DNA from: Candidatus Nomurabacteria bacterium
GTDB taxonomy: Bacteria; Patescibacteriota; Minisyncoccia; Phycocordibacterales; UBA1006
Length of the DNA stretch: 19,838 bases
NCBI GenBank assembly: GCA_029882015.1
Contig: JAOULM010000012.1
Coordinates: 1-19,838, forward strand
Direction of reading: 5' to 3'
Below, piece after piece: positions 1 to 5,513 of this stretch (position 1 is its first letter; every line of letters starts with the position of its first letter). The notes beneath the pieces were generated by a model, which saw only the letters and a list, made by a program, of their open reading frames with translations, did not search any database and had not been told where the DNA came from. Made by a program: the position numbers and the translations under genes.

Positions 1-128
1 AGAGCAAAGTATACTGTAAAATGCATAAAAATCAATAGCTATTATGATATGGCGTTGTTTAGGGTGATGTTTGATCTGGTTGTGTCTTTGTTTTGATTAA
101 TAAACATGTTCTCTAAAAGACATGGTAG

Positions 129-156
129 TTGTCCTTTATACCCGCCTAAAGGACAA
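129..156. repeat. Perfect 10-bp inverted repeat made of TAAAGGACA motifs
   Basis: TTGTCCTTTA (129-138) and TAAAGGACAA (147-156) form a perfect stem with an 8-nt loop. The TGTCCTT/AAGGACA motif recurs at 168-174, 255-263 and 320-326, with a variant (TGTCCATTA) at 277-285. No T-run follows, so it does not look like a terminator. A DNA-binding protein site is possible. Confidence 0.6.
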
Positions 157-200
157 GCTCTTTTTGATGTCCTTAAAGAACATTCAATATAAACACCTTT

Positions 201-220
201 TTATCCAAACCTGTGGATAA
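201..220. promoter_or_regulatory. Inverted pair of DnaA boxes
   Basis: TTATCCAAA (8/9) on the plus strand faces a perfect TGTGGATAA, the reverse complement of the DnaA box. They are two bases apart, forming a small palindrome. Confidence 0.5.
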
Positions 221-260
221 AACCGGGTATAAGGTGTATAAGACACAATATTCATGTCCT

Positions 261-269
261 TTATCCACC
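261..269 (+). promoter_or_regulatory. DnaA-box-like 9-mer
   Basis: TTATCCACC matches the DnaA box at 8 of 9 positions and overlaps a TGTCCTTTA motif (255-263). Confidence 0.35.
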
Positions 270-365
270 GCGTAAATGTCCATTACTTTTCTGAAACCCT
301 TATTTATCAGTGTTTTATCAAGGACATCAAAAATTATTGTGCATATAACCCAGCTTTTTTAAATA

Positions 366-381
366 TGTTTCACGTGAAACA
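366..381. promoter_or_regulatory. parS site, perfect 16/16
   Basis: TGTTTCACGTGAAACA is identical to the classical ParB (Spo0J) binding palindrome known from Bacillus subtilis and conserved across bacteria. It lies between the DnaA boxes and yraN. ParB loading here would nucleate the segregation and SMC-loading complex. Confidence 0.9.
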
Positions 382-389
382 AGTTTTCT

Positions 390-398
390 TTATCAACA
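390..398 (+). promoter_or_regulatory. DnaA-box-like 9-mer
   Basis: TTATCAACA matches the DnaA box at 8 of 9 positions and lies nine bases after the perfect parS. Confidence 0.3.
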
Positions 399-473
399 CT
401 TAGTTTTCTGAGCCACACCAAATAAGTAATTCACAACTTGTGGGTTCAACCTCTGTCAGCAGTAATGTATAAT

Positions 474-489
474 TGTTTCATATGAAACG
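474..489. promoter_or_regulatory. parS-like site, 13/16
   Basis: TGTTTCATATGAAACG keeps both half-site cores but has TA instead of CG at the centre and one end mismatch. It lies upstream of yraN. Confidence 0.45.
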
Positions 490-578
490 CAGTGCATTGG
501 TATCTAGGGAATTCTACCATTTGTTTATTGATTAATCTTGCCCGAGATATACAGTTTGAACCTCTGTGGTATTAAAAT

Positions 579-1034
579 ATGAAACAATTTACTTCTGAAA
601 CACAGAAAATTGGTGAAATTGGCGAGAAATTGGCTGAAAAGTTTCTTGTGAAACAAGGATTTGTTATTATGGACAGAAATTATGGCAAAAGAGTTGGAGA
701 AATAGATATAATTGGAAAACTTTCACGTGAAACAAAAATACGTGGCGATGTTGTTGATCCAGGAATTCATTTTATGGAAGTCAAAACAGCTCAGACAAAA
801 ATAGCAGATGTTCCACATGAAACAGGGAAGCAGTATGTTTCACGTGAAACATATAACCCAGCACAAAATGTTGATTATAAAAAAATAGAGAGGATGCATA
901 GGACGATTGCGACCTATTTGGCGGAAAATAACGTTTCACAAGAAACATTATGGCAAATTGACGTAATTTCTGTATTTCTGGATCTAGAAACAAAAAAGGC
1001 AAAAATAGAGATATTGTGGAATACTATTGACTAA
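579..1034 (+). CDS. yraN: YraN family (UPF0102) predicted nuclease
   Basis: YraN proteins have a restriction-endonuclease-like fold; their cellular role is not settled. The family signature is visible: the N-terminal GEIGEKLAEKFL helix (12-23), GEID at 40-43 and the F-x-EVKT strand at 65-70, giving the expected acidic and lysine active-site residues D43, E67 and K69. At 151 residues it is longer than the usual roughly 120. The extra length sits in two loops around the active site (about 47-62 and 75-95), and these loops contain the peptides SRET, PHET and VSRET, each encoded by a parS or near-parS sequence. The ATG at 579 is the first in frame; no Shine-Dalgarno sequence is seen. Its position beside the origin-like region fits a segregation-linked locus. 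Confidence 0.85.
   Translation: MKQFTSETQKIGEIGEKLAEKFLVKQGFVIMDRNYGKRVGEIDIIGKLSRETKIRGDVVDPGIHFMEVKTAQTKIADVPHETGKQYVSRETYNPAQNVDYKKIERMHRTIATYLAENNVSQETLWQIDVISVFLDLETKKAKIEILWNTID
640..655. promoter_or_regulatory. parS-like site inside yraN, 13/16
   Basis: AGTTTCTTGTGAAACA keeps the right half-site intact. Unlike the other copies in this gene it is read in a different phase (FLVKQ). Confidence 0.35.
719..734. promoter_or_regulatory. parS-like site inside yraN, 14/16
   Basis: ACTTTCACGTGAAACA is identical to parS except for the first two bases. It encodes LSRET in the YraN frame. Confidence 0.7.
809..824. promoter_or_regulatory. parS-like site inside yraN, 14/16
   Basis: TGTTCCACATGAAACA differs from parS at position 5, which is tolerated in the published TGTTNCACGTGAAACA consensus, and at position 9. 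It encodes VPHET. Confidence 0.6.
836..851. promoter_or_regulatory. parS site inside yraN, perfect 16/16
   Basis: A second exact TGTTTCACGTGAAACA, 470 bp after the first and 27 bp after the preceding near-match. It encodes VSRET in the same codon phase as the copies at 719, 809 and 932. Confidence 0.9.
932..947. promoter_or_regulatory. parS-like site inside yraN, 13/16
   Basis: CGTTTCACAAGAAACA keeps both arms but has a changed centre. It encodes VSQET. Confidence 0.4.
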
Positions 1035-1056
1035 TCCTTGAAATTTGCTTTAATGT
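1027..1056 (+). promoter_or_regulatory. Promoter TTGACT-N18-TAATGT
   Basis: The -35 box (1027-1032) overlaps the end of yraN, and the -10 box (1051-1056) precedes an A/T-rich leader of about 40 nt before the ATG at 1102. The -10 has the TAnnGT form shared with five other genes of this window. Judged by eye. Confidence 0.4.
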
Positions 1057-1101
1057 ATGTGAATAAAAAAAATACTTTTTAAACTTAAAATCAACACAAT
1101 T

Positions 1102-1629
1102 ATGAGTGTGAATAAAGAAAACAGAAGTCTTATGTTGGCTATAACCCCCAAAGAGCTTGAAAATAAGGGTTTGGAGGATGATGACATTAATTATTTATTT
1201 GATGTGCATCTGGATTGTTATATTAATAGAATTAATTGGATTTCTGAAAAAATAGGTGACAAGCAGTTAAAAAGCTTGAAGCTTTTAATTGGTAATCTTA
1301 TCAACGACCAGTTGTTTTTCCCATACTGTCCTGTTCGGGCCAGTTTTGCCAATCAATTTAGAAAAAACAAGGCATTTGAAAGAGAATTCATATTGGACCA
1401 ATTTTTTTCTTTTTTAGAAAAATGGGCATATTTTGTCGATAAAAGAATTCAGCAAATCTGCTTTATATTACAAAATGCGATAATAGCGTTGAAAAAAGAT
1501 ATATATTATCAGTTTTTACTCGAGAAGCTGGATGACCTTTTCTATAAAGCAACAGAAGAAAATTGTGGCATAGAGAGGAGTAAGCTAGAATTTGCATTTT
1601 GGACACAAATAGAGCCTAGGCAAAATTAA
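1102..1629 (+). CDS. Hypothetical protein, alpha-helical
   Basis: I do not recognise this 175-residue protein. It has no signal peptide or clear membrane segment. It is rich in aromatic, leucine and lysine residues and looks largely helical. Cysteines occur at 39, 76, 119 and 155 in no recognisable metal-binding spacing. The DNA is more AT-rich than the downstream conserved genes. The start is the ATG at 1102, with no Shine-Dalgarno sequence and an A-rich leader; the next in-frame ATG is at 1132. It stands alone between yraN and tRNA-Pro, with its own probable promoter. Length, codon quality and spacing support a real gene; function is unknown. Confidence 0.6.
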   Translation: MSVNKENRSLMLAITPKELENKGLEDDDINYLFDVHLDCYINRINWISEKIGDKQLKSLKLLIGNLINDQLFFPYCPVRASFANQFRKNKAFEREFILDQFFSFLEKWAYFVDKRIQQICFILQNAIIALKKDIYYQFLLEKLDDLFYKATEENCGIERSKLEFAFWTQIEPRQN

Positions 1630-1709
1630 AAAAAGATTTTATGAAAGCATCAACAATCCGTTGGCGCTTTTTTTATTTGCCATTTTATGCTAGCATGCTC
1701 TTGTTGCAT

Positions 1710-1782
1710 CGGGGCGTGGTGTAACGGCTAACATGTCCGCTTTGGGAGCGGGAGACTCCGGGTTCGAATCCCGGCGCCCCGA
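1710..1782 (+). tRNA. tRNA-Pro (anticodon TGG)
   Basis: The cloverleaf closes well. The acceptor stem pairs 1710-1716 with 1775-1781, discriminator A1782. The D stem is 1719-1722/1731-1734, the anticodon stem 1736-1740/1748-1752 with loop TTTGGGA, giving anticodon TGG at 1743-1745. The T stem is 1758-1762/1770-1774 around TTCGAAT. The 3' CCA is not encoded (CAA follows the discriminator), so CCA must be added by a nucleotidyltransferase. Confidence 0.97.
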
Positions 1783-1790
1783 CAATATGA

Positions 1791-1820
1791 AAAAACTATG
1801 ACTTTGGTCATGGTTTTTTT
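1791..1820 (+). terminator. Rho-independent terminator after tRNA-Pro
   Basis: A 12-bp stem (1791-1802 with 1807-1818, one G-T pair) has loop TTTG and runs into TTTTTTT. Confidence 0.8.
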
Positions 1821-1833
1821 AACACATTAGATG

Positions 1834-1974
1834 TCGCCGGGATTCGAAGCCAACCCGAGCGTGCGAAGCAGGGCAGCGAGGGTGGCCGGCGATGGAGGAA
1901 CCCACCCGAGTATACTGTGAATACTTGGAACAATATGAGGTGAGTGGAGGAAGAGGGATCCCGGCGCCCCGACA
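1834..1974. repeat. GC-rich element with duplicated tRNA-Pro 3' end
   Basis: The tRNA 3' end and flank (1768-1784) recur exactly at 1958-1974, a 17-bp direct repeat with a 190-bp period. In addition, 1835-1848 is the reverse complement of the T-arm segment 1763-1776 (14/14). Between them, 1834-1910 is about 70% GC, far above the surroundings, and has arms TCGCCGG (1834-1840) and CCGGCGA (1885-1891). Direct duplication of a tRNA 3' end is the classic footprint of tyrosine-recombinase integration. No integrase is present and the insert is under 200 bp, so this could be an excision scar, a non-autonomous element or a structured RNA. Confidence 0.55.
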
Positions 1975-2014
1975 TACACAAAAACCACAGCAGCAAGCTG
2001 TGGTTTTTGTGTAT
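1974..2014 (+). terminator. Strong hairpin, terminator-like
   Basis: A perfect 17-bp stem (1974-1990 with 1998-2014) has a 7-nt loop and an internal TTTTT in the right arm. It ends the tRNA-flanking element, and its right arm overlaps the -10 box of the next gene. Confidence 0.65.
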
Positions 2015-2017
2015 AAT
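2012..2017 (+). promoter_or_regulatory. -10 box TATAAT, leaderless-type
   Basis: A consensus TATAAT ends 6 nt before the ATG at 2024, which places the predicted transcription start at the A of the ATG. No good -35 box is seen. Confidence 0.5.
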
Positions 2018-2023
2018 AAACCC

Positions 2024-2521
2024 ATGATCAAAAAGATATTTCTTGTTCTGGTCGTATTGTTGGTTGGGGGAGCTTTGATATCATTGTTCTGGCGAGTCGG
2101 CGTAGATATTGGAGACAAGCTTAATCCAGATTATTCAGTGGTTTTGTTTTTCCCAAAAACAGACAGTTTGGAATCTGGCGCAAGCTGTTCAGCGGTTTTC
2201 CCTGTAACACGCACGGTGTTATATGGTCAGAATACTCCAGAGGGTGCATTAGATGCATTGTTTAGTGGGGCGTCTGAAAAAGATCGGGACATGGGATATG
2301 TATCAGCTTTGGGGTCTTTTGAAAATTCATTCAAGTCTTTGGACTTTTTTGAAGACGGATCCGTACACGTAACACTTGAACAGCCTCTGGCGGGCACACA
2401 ATGTAAACAAGATGCTGGTCTAGCGCAAATCACCCAGACATTATTACAATTCCCAGAGATTACCAACGTAACTATTTCTGACCAAGAGCCTGTTATAAAC
2501 TTACATTTTCCTGAGTTATAA
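2024..2521 (+). CDS. GerMN-domain membrane-anchored protein
   Basis: A 165-residue protein with an N-terminal membrane anchor (about 4-22) and an extracytoplasmic GerMN domain (about 36-165). Support comes from the pattern PVTRTV (60-65), a TPEGALDALFSG segment (71-82), a glycine-initiated beta strand (112-118) and a late AQITQTLLQFPEITNVTI block (134-151). GerMN domains occur in spore germination GerM and in many non-sporulating bacteria on envelope proteins; the ligand is unknown. Cysteines at 55 and 127 could form a disulfide. The ATG at 2024 is preferred over an upstream start at 1892, because the latter lies in the tRNA-flanking repeat and the -10 box lies between them. The bcp gene starts 4 nt after the stop, probably in one operon. 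Confidence 0.75.
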   Translation: MIKKIFLVLVVLLVGGALISLFWRVGVDIGDKLNPDYSVVLFFPKTDSLESGASCSAVFPVTRTVLYGQNTPEGALDALFSGASEKDRDMGYVSALGSFENSFKSLDFFEDGSVHVTLEQPLAGTQCKQDAGLAQITQTLLQFPEITNVTISDQEPVINLHFPEL

Positions 2522-2525
2522 TTTT

Positions 2526-2993
2526 ATGCTTGAAAACAACACAATTGCACCAGCGTTTTCTCTGCTTGATCAAGACGAGCAAACACACACTTTGGCAGAT
2601 TACGCCGGAAAATGGGTTCTTGTTTATTTTTATCCAAAGGACGACACGCCAGGATGTACCGCCGAAGCTTGCGCCATTCGTGATGCGTATAACGATTTTG
2701 AAAAACAGGGGATTGTGGTATTGGGGATCAGCAAGGATTCACCAAAATCACACAAAAAATTTGCCGATAAATATGAACTACCGTTTATATTGTTGTCCGA
2801 CCCAAGCGGGGGAATGATCAGCGCATATGATTCTTTTAAAGAAAAATCAATGTTTGGAAAAACATTCATGGGAATAAATCGTGGATCATATTTGATAAAC
2901 CCAGACGGAATTATTGCGCGTGTCTATCCCAAAGTCGATCCTGCAAATCACGCTGGGCAAATCTTGATTGATGCAGAAGAGATGATGAAGTAA
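2526..2993 (+). CDS. bcp: Thioredoxin-dependent thiol peroxidase (BCP/PrxQ)
   Basis: A 155-residue cytoplasmic peroxiredoxin that reduces hydrogen peroxide and organic hydroperoxides, recycled by thioredoxin. The FYPKDDTPGCT motif (35-45) carries the peroxidatic C44. C49 lies five residues on, the resolving-cysteine arrangement of E. coli BCP. The chain shows the usual VLGISKDSPKSHKKFADKY block and a late SYLINPDG strand, and its length matches the family. It starts 4 nt after the GerMN gene with no separate leader, so it is probably co-transcribed. No clear terminator follows; a hairpin repeat element occupies the downstream gap. Confidence 0.95.
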   Translation: MLENNTIAPAFSLLDQDEQTHTLADYAGKWVLVYFYPKDDTPGCTAEACAIRDAYNDFEKQGIVVLGISKDSPKSHKKFADKYELPFILLSDPSGGMISAYDSFKEKSMFGKTFMGINRGSYLINPDGIIARVYPKVDPANHAGQILIDAEEMMK

Positions 2994-3020
2994 ATACCTT
3001 CCTTCAGTCACTCACGCGTC

Positions 3021-3090
3021 ATTCTGCAATGTAAGGTGAATTTCCCTTTAGGGAAAGAGAGGATGCCCTGGGGTACGCAGGATTCAGAAT
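3021..3090. repeat. Hairpin repeat element, isolated copy
   Basis: 3033-3075 carries the same conserved blocks as the tandem units at 8739-8855: AAGGTGAA, then a self-complementary core, then GAGAGGATGCCCTGGGGTA. Here the core is TTTCCC-TTTA-GGGAAA. Outer arms ATTCTG (3021-3026) and CAGAAT (3085-3090), and CTGC/GCAG, could extend it into a longer hairpin. It lies in the intergenic gap after bcp. Confidence 0.6.
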
Positions 3091-3187
3091 CCAGAGTATT
3101 CTCATTCTTTTCTTTTTTCTTGGCAAAAAATAAACAAGACAATATTTATACCCAACACAAGTTCTGTACTGCGTTGGTTAATACTTG

Positions 3188-3193
3188 TACAAT
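3188..3193 (+). promoter_or_regulatory. -10 box TACAAT, near-leaderless
   Basis: TACAAT ends 11 nt before the ATG at 3205, predicting a leader of about 5 nt. No clear -35 box. Confidence 0.4.
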
Positions 3194-3204
3194 GGAAACA
3201 TATT

Positions 3205-4317
3205 ATGGTTGATAAAAAAATACAGAACAATATGTATTTGTGGGCGGCTGGAATAGTTGCTGTTACTGGAACAGTTTTTGTTTTAATTGTCGCAAAGAAA
3301 ATTTTGCTACCGTTTGCTGTGGCGACTTTGGTTGCTTTGGCTTTTTATCCTATTACAAAACGACTTGAAAAAATGCATGTCCCGCGTGTTTTGGCCAACA
3401 TAATCGTTTTGATGATTGCGCTGGTTGTGTTGATTGGGTTTGGCGTTTTGTTCTCTTTCTTTGCTCGTGATTTTGCCGAGAATATTCCTTTTATCAAAGA
3501 CACATTTTTCTCGAACATTAACGAGCTCCGCGATTGGATTATGTTTCGGTTTGGAATGGATTTGTCATTTTTATCCTTTGAAAATGGTTTTTCTGGTATT
3601 TTATCCGGAGATTCAATTAGGCAATTATTCTCTACCGCTGGGAGCGCATTGGCACAATATGCATTGTTGCCCTTGTATGTGTTTTTGATTTTGTTTTATC
3701 GTGACAAGCTGGGCAAATTTTTTCTAGATATAACACCCAAAAGTTACCGCACCAGCACGAAAAATATCCTACATGACATGGTGCGTGTTGCCCCGCGTTA
3801 TATCGGCGGATTGGCGATTGTGGTGTCTATTCTGATGGTATTAAACTCGCTGGGGCTTTGGGTTATTGGTGTTGAAAACGCTATATTCTTGGGAGTTATA
3901 GCGGCGCTGGTAAACCTGATTCCATATTTGGGAACGGTGTTGGGGTATCTGTTCGTTATTGTTGTTGTGTTTGCCACGCAGGATCCCACGACTGCCGGAT
4001 GGGTATTTATTCTATTCGTTATCATTCAGTTCTTGGAGAATAATATTCTGACACCCATGATTACAGGTTCACAAGTAAAACTGAATCCACTGATGACTAT
4101 TTTGGCAATCGTGGCTGGGGGAGCCATGTGGGGAGCTGTCGGGATGTTTATAGTTATTCCTTTCTTGGCGATGTTGAAAATTGTATTTACACATGTTCCA
4201 GAATTGCATCCATTTGCATATTTATTGGGTAGCGAAGGGGAGACAGAATTGCTCGAGGTCAAAGCCATCAAACGCAAGATCGAAAAAAAAGTCGAAAAGA
4301 AGATTGCAAAAAAATAA
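3205..4317 (+). CDS. AI-2E family transporter (PerM/YdiK-like)
   Basis: A 370-residue polytopic inner-membrane protein. Members include TqsA, linked to autoinducer-2 export, and PerM; the substrate of most members is unknown. The N-terminal pair of hydrophobic helices (about 10-50), the ALAFYPITKRLEK turn, the central long soluble stretch, the later NLIPYLGTVLG motif and the QFLENNILTPMITGSQVKLNP segment are family hallmarks. The last passes the usual 'ENN-x-LTP' signature. The C-terminus is a lysine-rich tail (KAIKRKIEKKVEKKIAKK) that should be cytosolic. The gene appears monocistronic: its own -10 box lies upstream, and a convergent palindromic terminator contains the stop codon. Confidence 0.9.
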   Translation: MVDKKIQNNMYLWAAGIVAVTGTVFVLIVAKKILLPFAVATLVALAFYPITKRLEKMHVPRVLANIIVLMIALVVLIGFGVLFSFFARDFAENIPFIKDTFFSNINELRDWIMFRFGMDLSFLSFENGFSGILSGDSIRQLFSTAGSALAQYALLPLYVFLILFYRDKLGKFFLDITPKSYRTSTKNILHDMVRVAPRYIGGLAIVVSILMVLNSLGLWVIGVENAIFLGVIAALVNLIPYLGTVLGYLFVIVVVFATQDPTTAGWVFILFVIIQFLENNILTPMITGSQVKLNPLMTILAIVAGGAMWGAVGMFIVIPFLAMLKIVFTHVPELHPFAYLLGSEGETELLEVKAIKRKIEKKVEKKIAKK

Positions 4318-4368
4318 TAACCCAAACAAAAAACCGCCATGGCGGTTTTTTGTTTGGGTTATTATTTT
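4311..4368. terminator. 58-bp perfect palindrome, bidirectional terminator
   Basis: The sequence is perfectly self-complementary around 4339/4340 (core CCGCCATGGCGG) with A-runs and T-runs on both sides. It serves the converging genes 3205-4317 and 4362-4718, and both of their stop codons lie inside it. Confidence 0.85.
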
Positions 4369-4718
4369 TTCTTTGTAGTTTTCTTTGCGGCTTTTTTTGT
4401 CGCTGGGGCAGTGGCTTTTTTGATTTCACGATTGATGTTGGTCCATTGTGATTTCAATTTTTTCATCAATGCTTGCACCTCGACATCATCAGTTGATTTT
4501 AGTTTTTTGTATTTTGCTTCTACTGTGGTAACAATTGCATCGTAATCTTCTTTGCCTAGTTCTTTTGCTTTTTCAATCTTTTCCATAACATCTGCTTTGG
4601 CGCGGAGCATCCAGGATTTTAATTTTTTGCGATTTTTATCACCGTCCTTGCCATAGAGAAAATATGCTCCGGCGGCAGTTGCAATTGCGGTTAAACCTAG
4701 TTTTGTTTTTGGTTTCAT
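4362..4718 (-). CDS. YtxH-like small membrane-anchored protein
   Basis: A 118-residue protein: a short N-terminal hydrophobic segment (about 8-22, GLTAIATAAGAYFLYG), then KDGDKNRKKL resembling the start of YtxH-type stress proteins, then a charged helical region and a tail rich in alanine and lysine (KKAAKKTTKKK). Similar lysine-tailed proteins are common in Patescibacteria. The function is unknown. An electrostatic contact with DNA, RNA or the membrane surface is a guess from the tail. It lies 26 nt after the stop of the 4745-5005 gene and is probably co-transcribed with it. Confidence 0.7.
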   Translation of the reverse strand: MKPKTKLGLTAIATAAGAYFLYGKDGDKNRKKLKSWMLRAKADVMEKIEKAKELGKEDYDAIVTTVEAKYKKLKSTDDVEVQALMKKLKSQWTNINREIKKATAPATKKAAKKTTKKK

Positions 4719-4744
4719 GAGTTAAAGTTAAAAGTTATAAATAA

Positions 4745-5005
4745 TTATTCGTCGCTCGTATTATCATCCCCGTGCATCTTTTTGGCAAGAGCGCCAAATA
4801 TTGTTGATACCGCGGACACGATAGAGGCTTTTTTGGCGACTGATTCGAATCCTTCGGCACCACGTCGCAATGTTTTTGCGATACGTTTTATGTCTCGCAA
4901 AATGAGCATGATGCGAATCAAAACCCACACAAGGATCAAAGTTAATAATACGGTGGCGATACTAGTAATAAAGAAAAATATGTCTGCTTGTATAAATGTT
5001 TCCAT
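4745..5005 (-). CDS. Small single-pass membrane protein
   Basis: An 86-residue protein with one strong membrane helix (about 12-38, ending VLIRIMLILRD) followed by a basic amphipathic cytosolic part and an acidic end (HGDDNTSDE). I do not recognise a named family. The reading frame extends upstream to 5131, but I choose the ATG at 5003-5005: an extended -10 box (TGT-TACAAT on the minus strand) lies 8 nt before it, and the upstream stretch would overlap the divergent gene's promoter. First gene of a likely two-gene operon with 4362-4718. Confidence 0.65.
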   Translation of the reverse strand: METFIQADIFFFITSIATVLLTLILVWVLIRIMLILRDIKRIAKTLRRGAEGFESVAKKASIVSAVSTIFGALAKKMHGDDNTSDE

Positions 5006-5013
5006 ATGGGTGT

Positions 5014-5022
5014 ATTGTAACA
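5014..5022 (-). promoter_or_regulatory. Extended -10 promoter, leaderless-type
   Basis: On the minus strand this reads TGT-TACAAT. It ends 8 nt before the ATG at 5005 and decides the start of that gene. Confidence 0.5.
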
Positions 5023-5045
5023 TGGGTAGAAAAGAGAGAGGTAGA

Positions 5046-5074
5046 TTGACTTTGCGTGGCTGGATGAGTATATT
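5046..5074 (+). promoter_or_regulatory. Promoter TTGACT-N17-TATATT
   Basis: A near-consensus housekeeping promoter about 24 nt upstream of the ATG at 5098, divergent from the 4745-5005 gene. Confidence 0.55.
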
Positions 5075-5097
5075 GTGGGCAAATAAAACTATATAAT

Positions 5098-5397
5098 ATG
5101 AATCATATAAGAGTATTTGTCGAAGATACACGACGCATTTACAGAGAAGACGAGTCTATATTGCTGGTTTTTTTAACCATCATGAGAATAGCCTTGGAAT
5201 TTATTTCAACACAGGGTGAAGCCGATATTGCTATCCGCATAGTATTCGTGGCTCTGGTGGTTTGCATCTGGTTTATTTTTAACAAAAGAATGAGCCACCA
5301 TGATGCTGGATATTCTGCCTTGATTTGGTATGGATTCTTCCTTTTCTTGCCAGTTGTTCTCAGGATGTCTGGCTTCTGTATAGAAAACTTCATTTAA
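5098..5397 (+). CDS. Small hypothetical membrane protein
   Basis: A 99-residue protein with a charged N-terminus (VEDTRRIYREDE) and about three hydrophobic segments: near 22-35, 47-60 and 74-89. A polar HHDAGYS turn lies before the last. No family recognised. The ATG at 5098 abuts a TATAAT-like sequence that is too close to be its promoter; the TTGACT/TATATT pair upstream is the better candidate. It is followed by a clear terminator, so it is a single-gene unit. Confidence 0.55.
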   Translation: MNHIRVFVEDTRRIYREDESILLVFLTIMRIALEFISTQGEADIAIRIVFVALVVCIWFIFNKRMSHHDAGYSALIWYGFFLFLPVVLRMSGFCIENFI

Positions 5398-5402
5398 TTT
5401 TT

Positions 5403-5425
5403 AAAAGGCCTATTCGGCCTTTTTT
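5403..5425 (+). terminator. Terminator of the 5098-5397 gene
   Basis: AAAAGGCC (5403-5410) pairs with GGCCTTTT (5416-5423) and is followed by more T. Confidence 0.85.
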
Positions 5426-5443
5426 ATTTTGCCCCAGTATTTG

Positions 5444-5468
5444 CTTGTACACACATTGTGTGTACAAG
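5444..5468. repeat. 11-bp perfect inverted repeat
   Basis: CTTGTACACAC and GTGTGTACAAG flank a 3-nt loop. No T-run on either side, so an operator or structural element is more likely than a terminator. Confidence 0.5.
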
Positions 5469-5480
5469 AGGGGAATTAAA

Positions 5481-5507
5481 AATGCGGTACCAATTTGGTA
5501 CCGCATT
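5481..5507 (-). terminator. Terminator of the 5514-6272 gene
   Basis: A 12-bp perfect stem (5481-5492 with 5496-5507). On the minus strand it is followed by TTTTTAATT, 6 nt after the stop codon. Confidence 0.85.
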
Positions 5508-5513
5508 ATAAAT

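Larger units (their letters stand above)
161..333. repeat. 14-bp perfect inverted repeat, arms 161-174 and 320-333
   Basis: TTTTTGATGTCCTT (161-174) is the exact reverse complement of 320-333. The arms bracket the three leftmost DnaA-box-like sites, and each contains one AAGGACA motif. Confidence 0.6.
129..398. other. Candidate replication origin (oriC-like) region
   Basis: This AT-rich, gene-free stretch has four 9-mers matching the DnaA box TTATCCACA at 8 or 9 positions: 201-209, 212-220 (perfect, minus strand), 261-269 and 390-398. It also has a 10-bp hairpin (129-156), a 14-bp perfect inverted repeat (161-174 with 320-333), nested arms ACACCTT/AAGGTGT (193-199, 231-237) around the inverted DnaA-box pair, and a perfect parS at 366-381. 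Clustered DnaA boxes beside parS are typical of bacterial origins. No dnaA, dnaN or parAB gene is visible, so the call is inference. Nothing else gene-like was found in 1-578. Confidence 0.5.

Noticed and set aside
1..26. Start of a minus-strand gene leaving the window
   Set aside because: An ATG at 24-26 (minus) is open for only eight codons before the edge, with no clear promoter or ribosome site. Not supportable.
1892..2023. N-terminal extension of the GerMN protein
   Set aside because: These 44 codons lie in the tRNA-derived repeat and a hairpin, upstream of the -10 box. The ATG at 2024 gives a normal membrane anchor.
1808..2118. Minus-strand ORFs over the tRNA-flanking element
   Set aside because: They cross the GC-rich repeat and a terminator hairpin, and overlap the better-supported GerMN gene. 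No protein family is recognisable.
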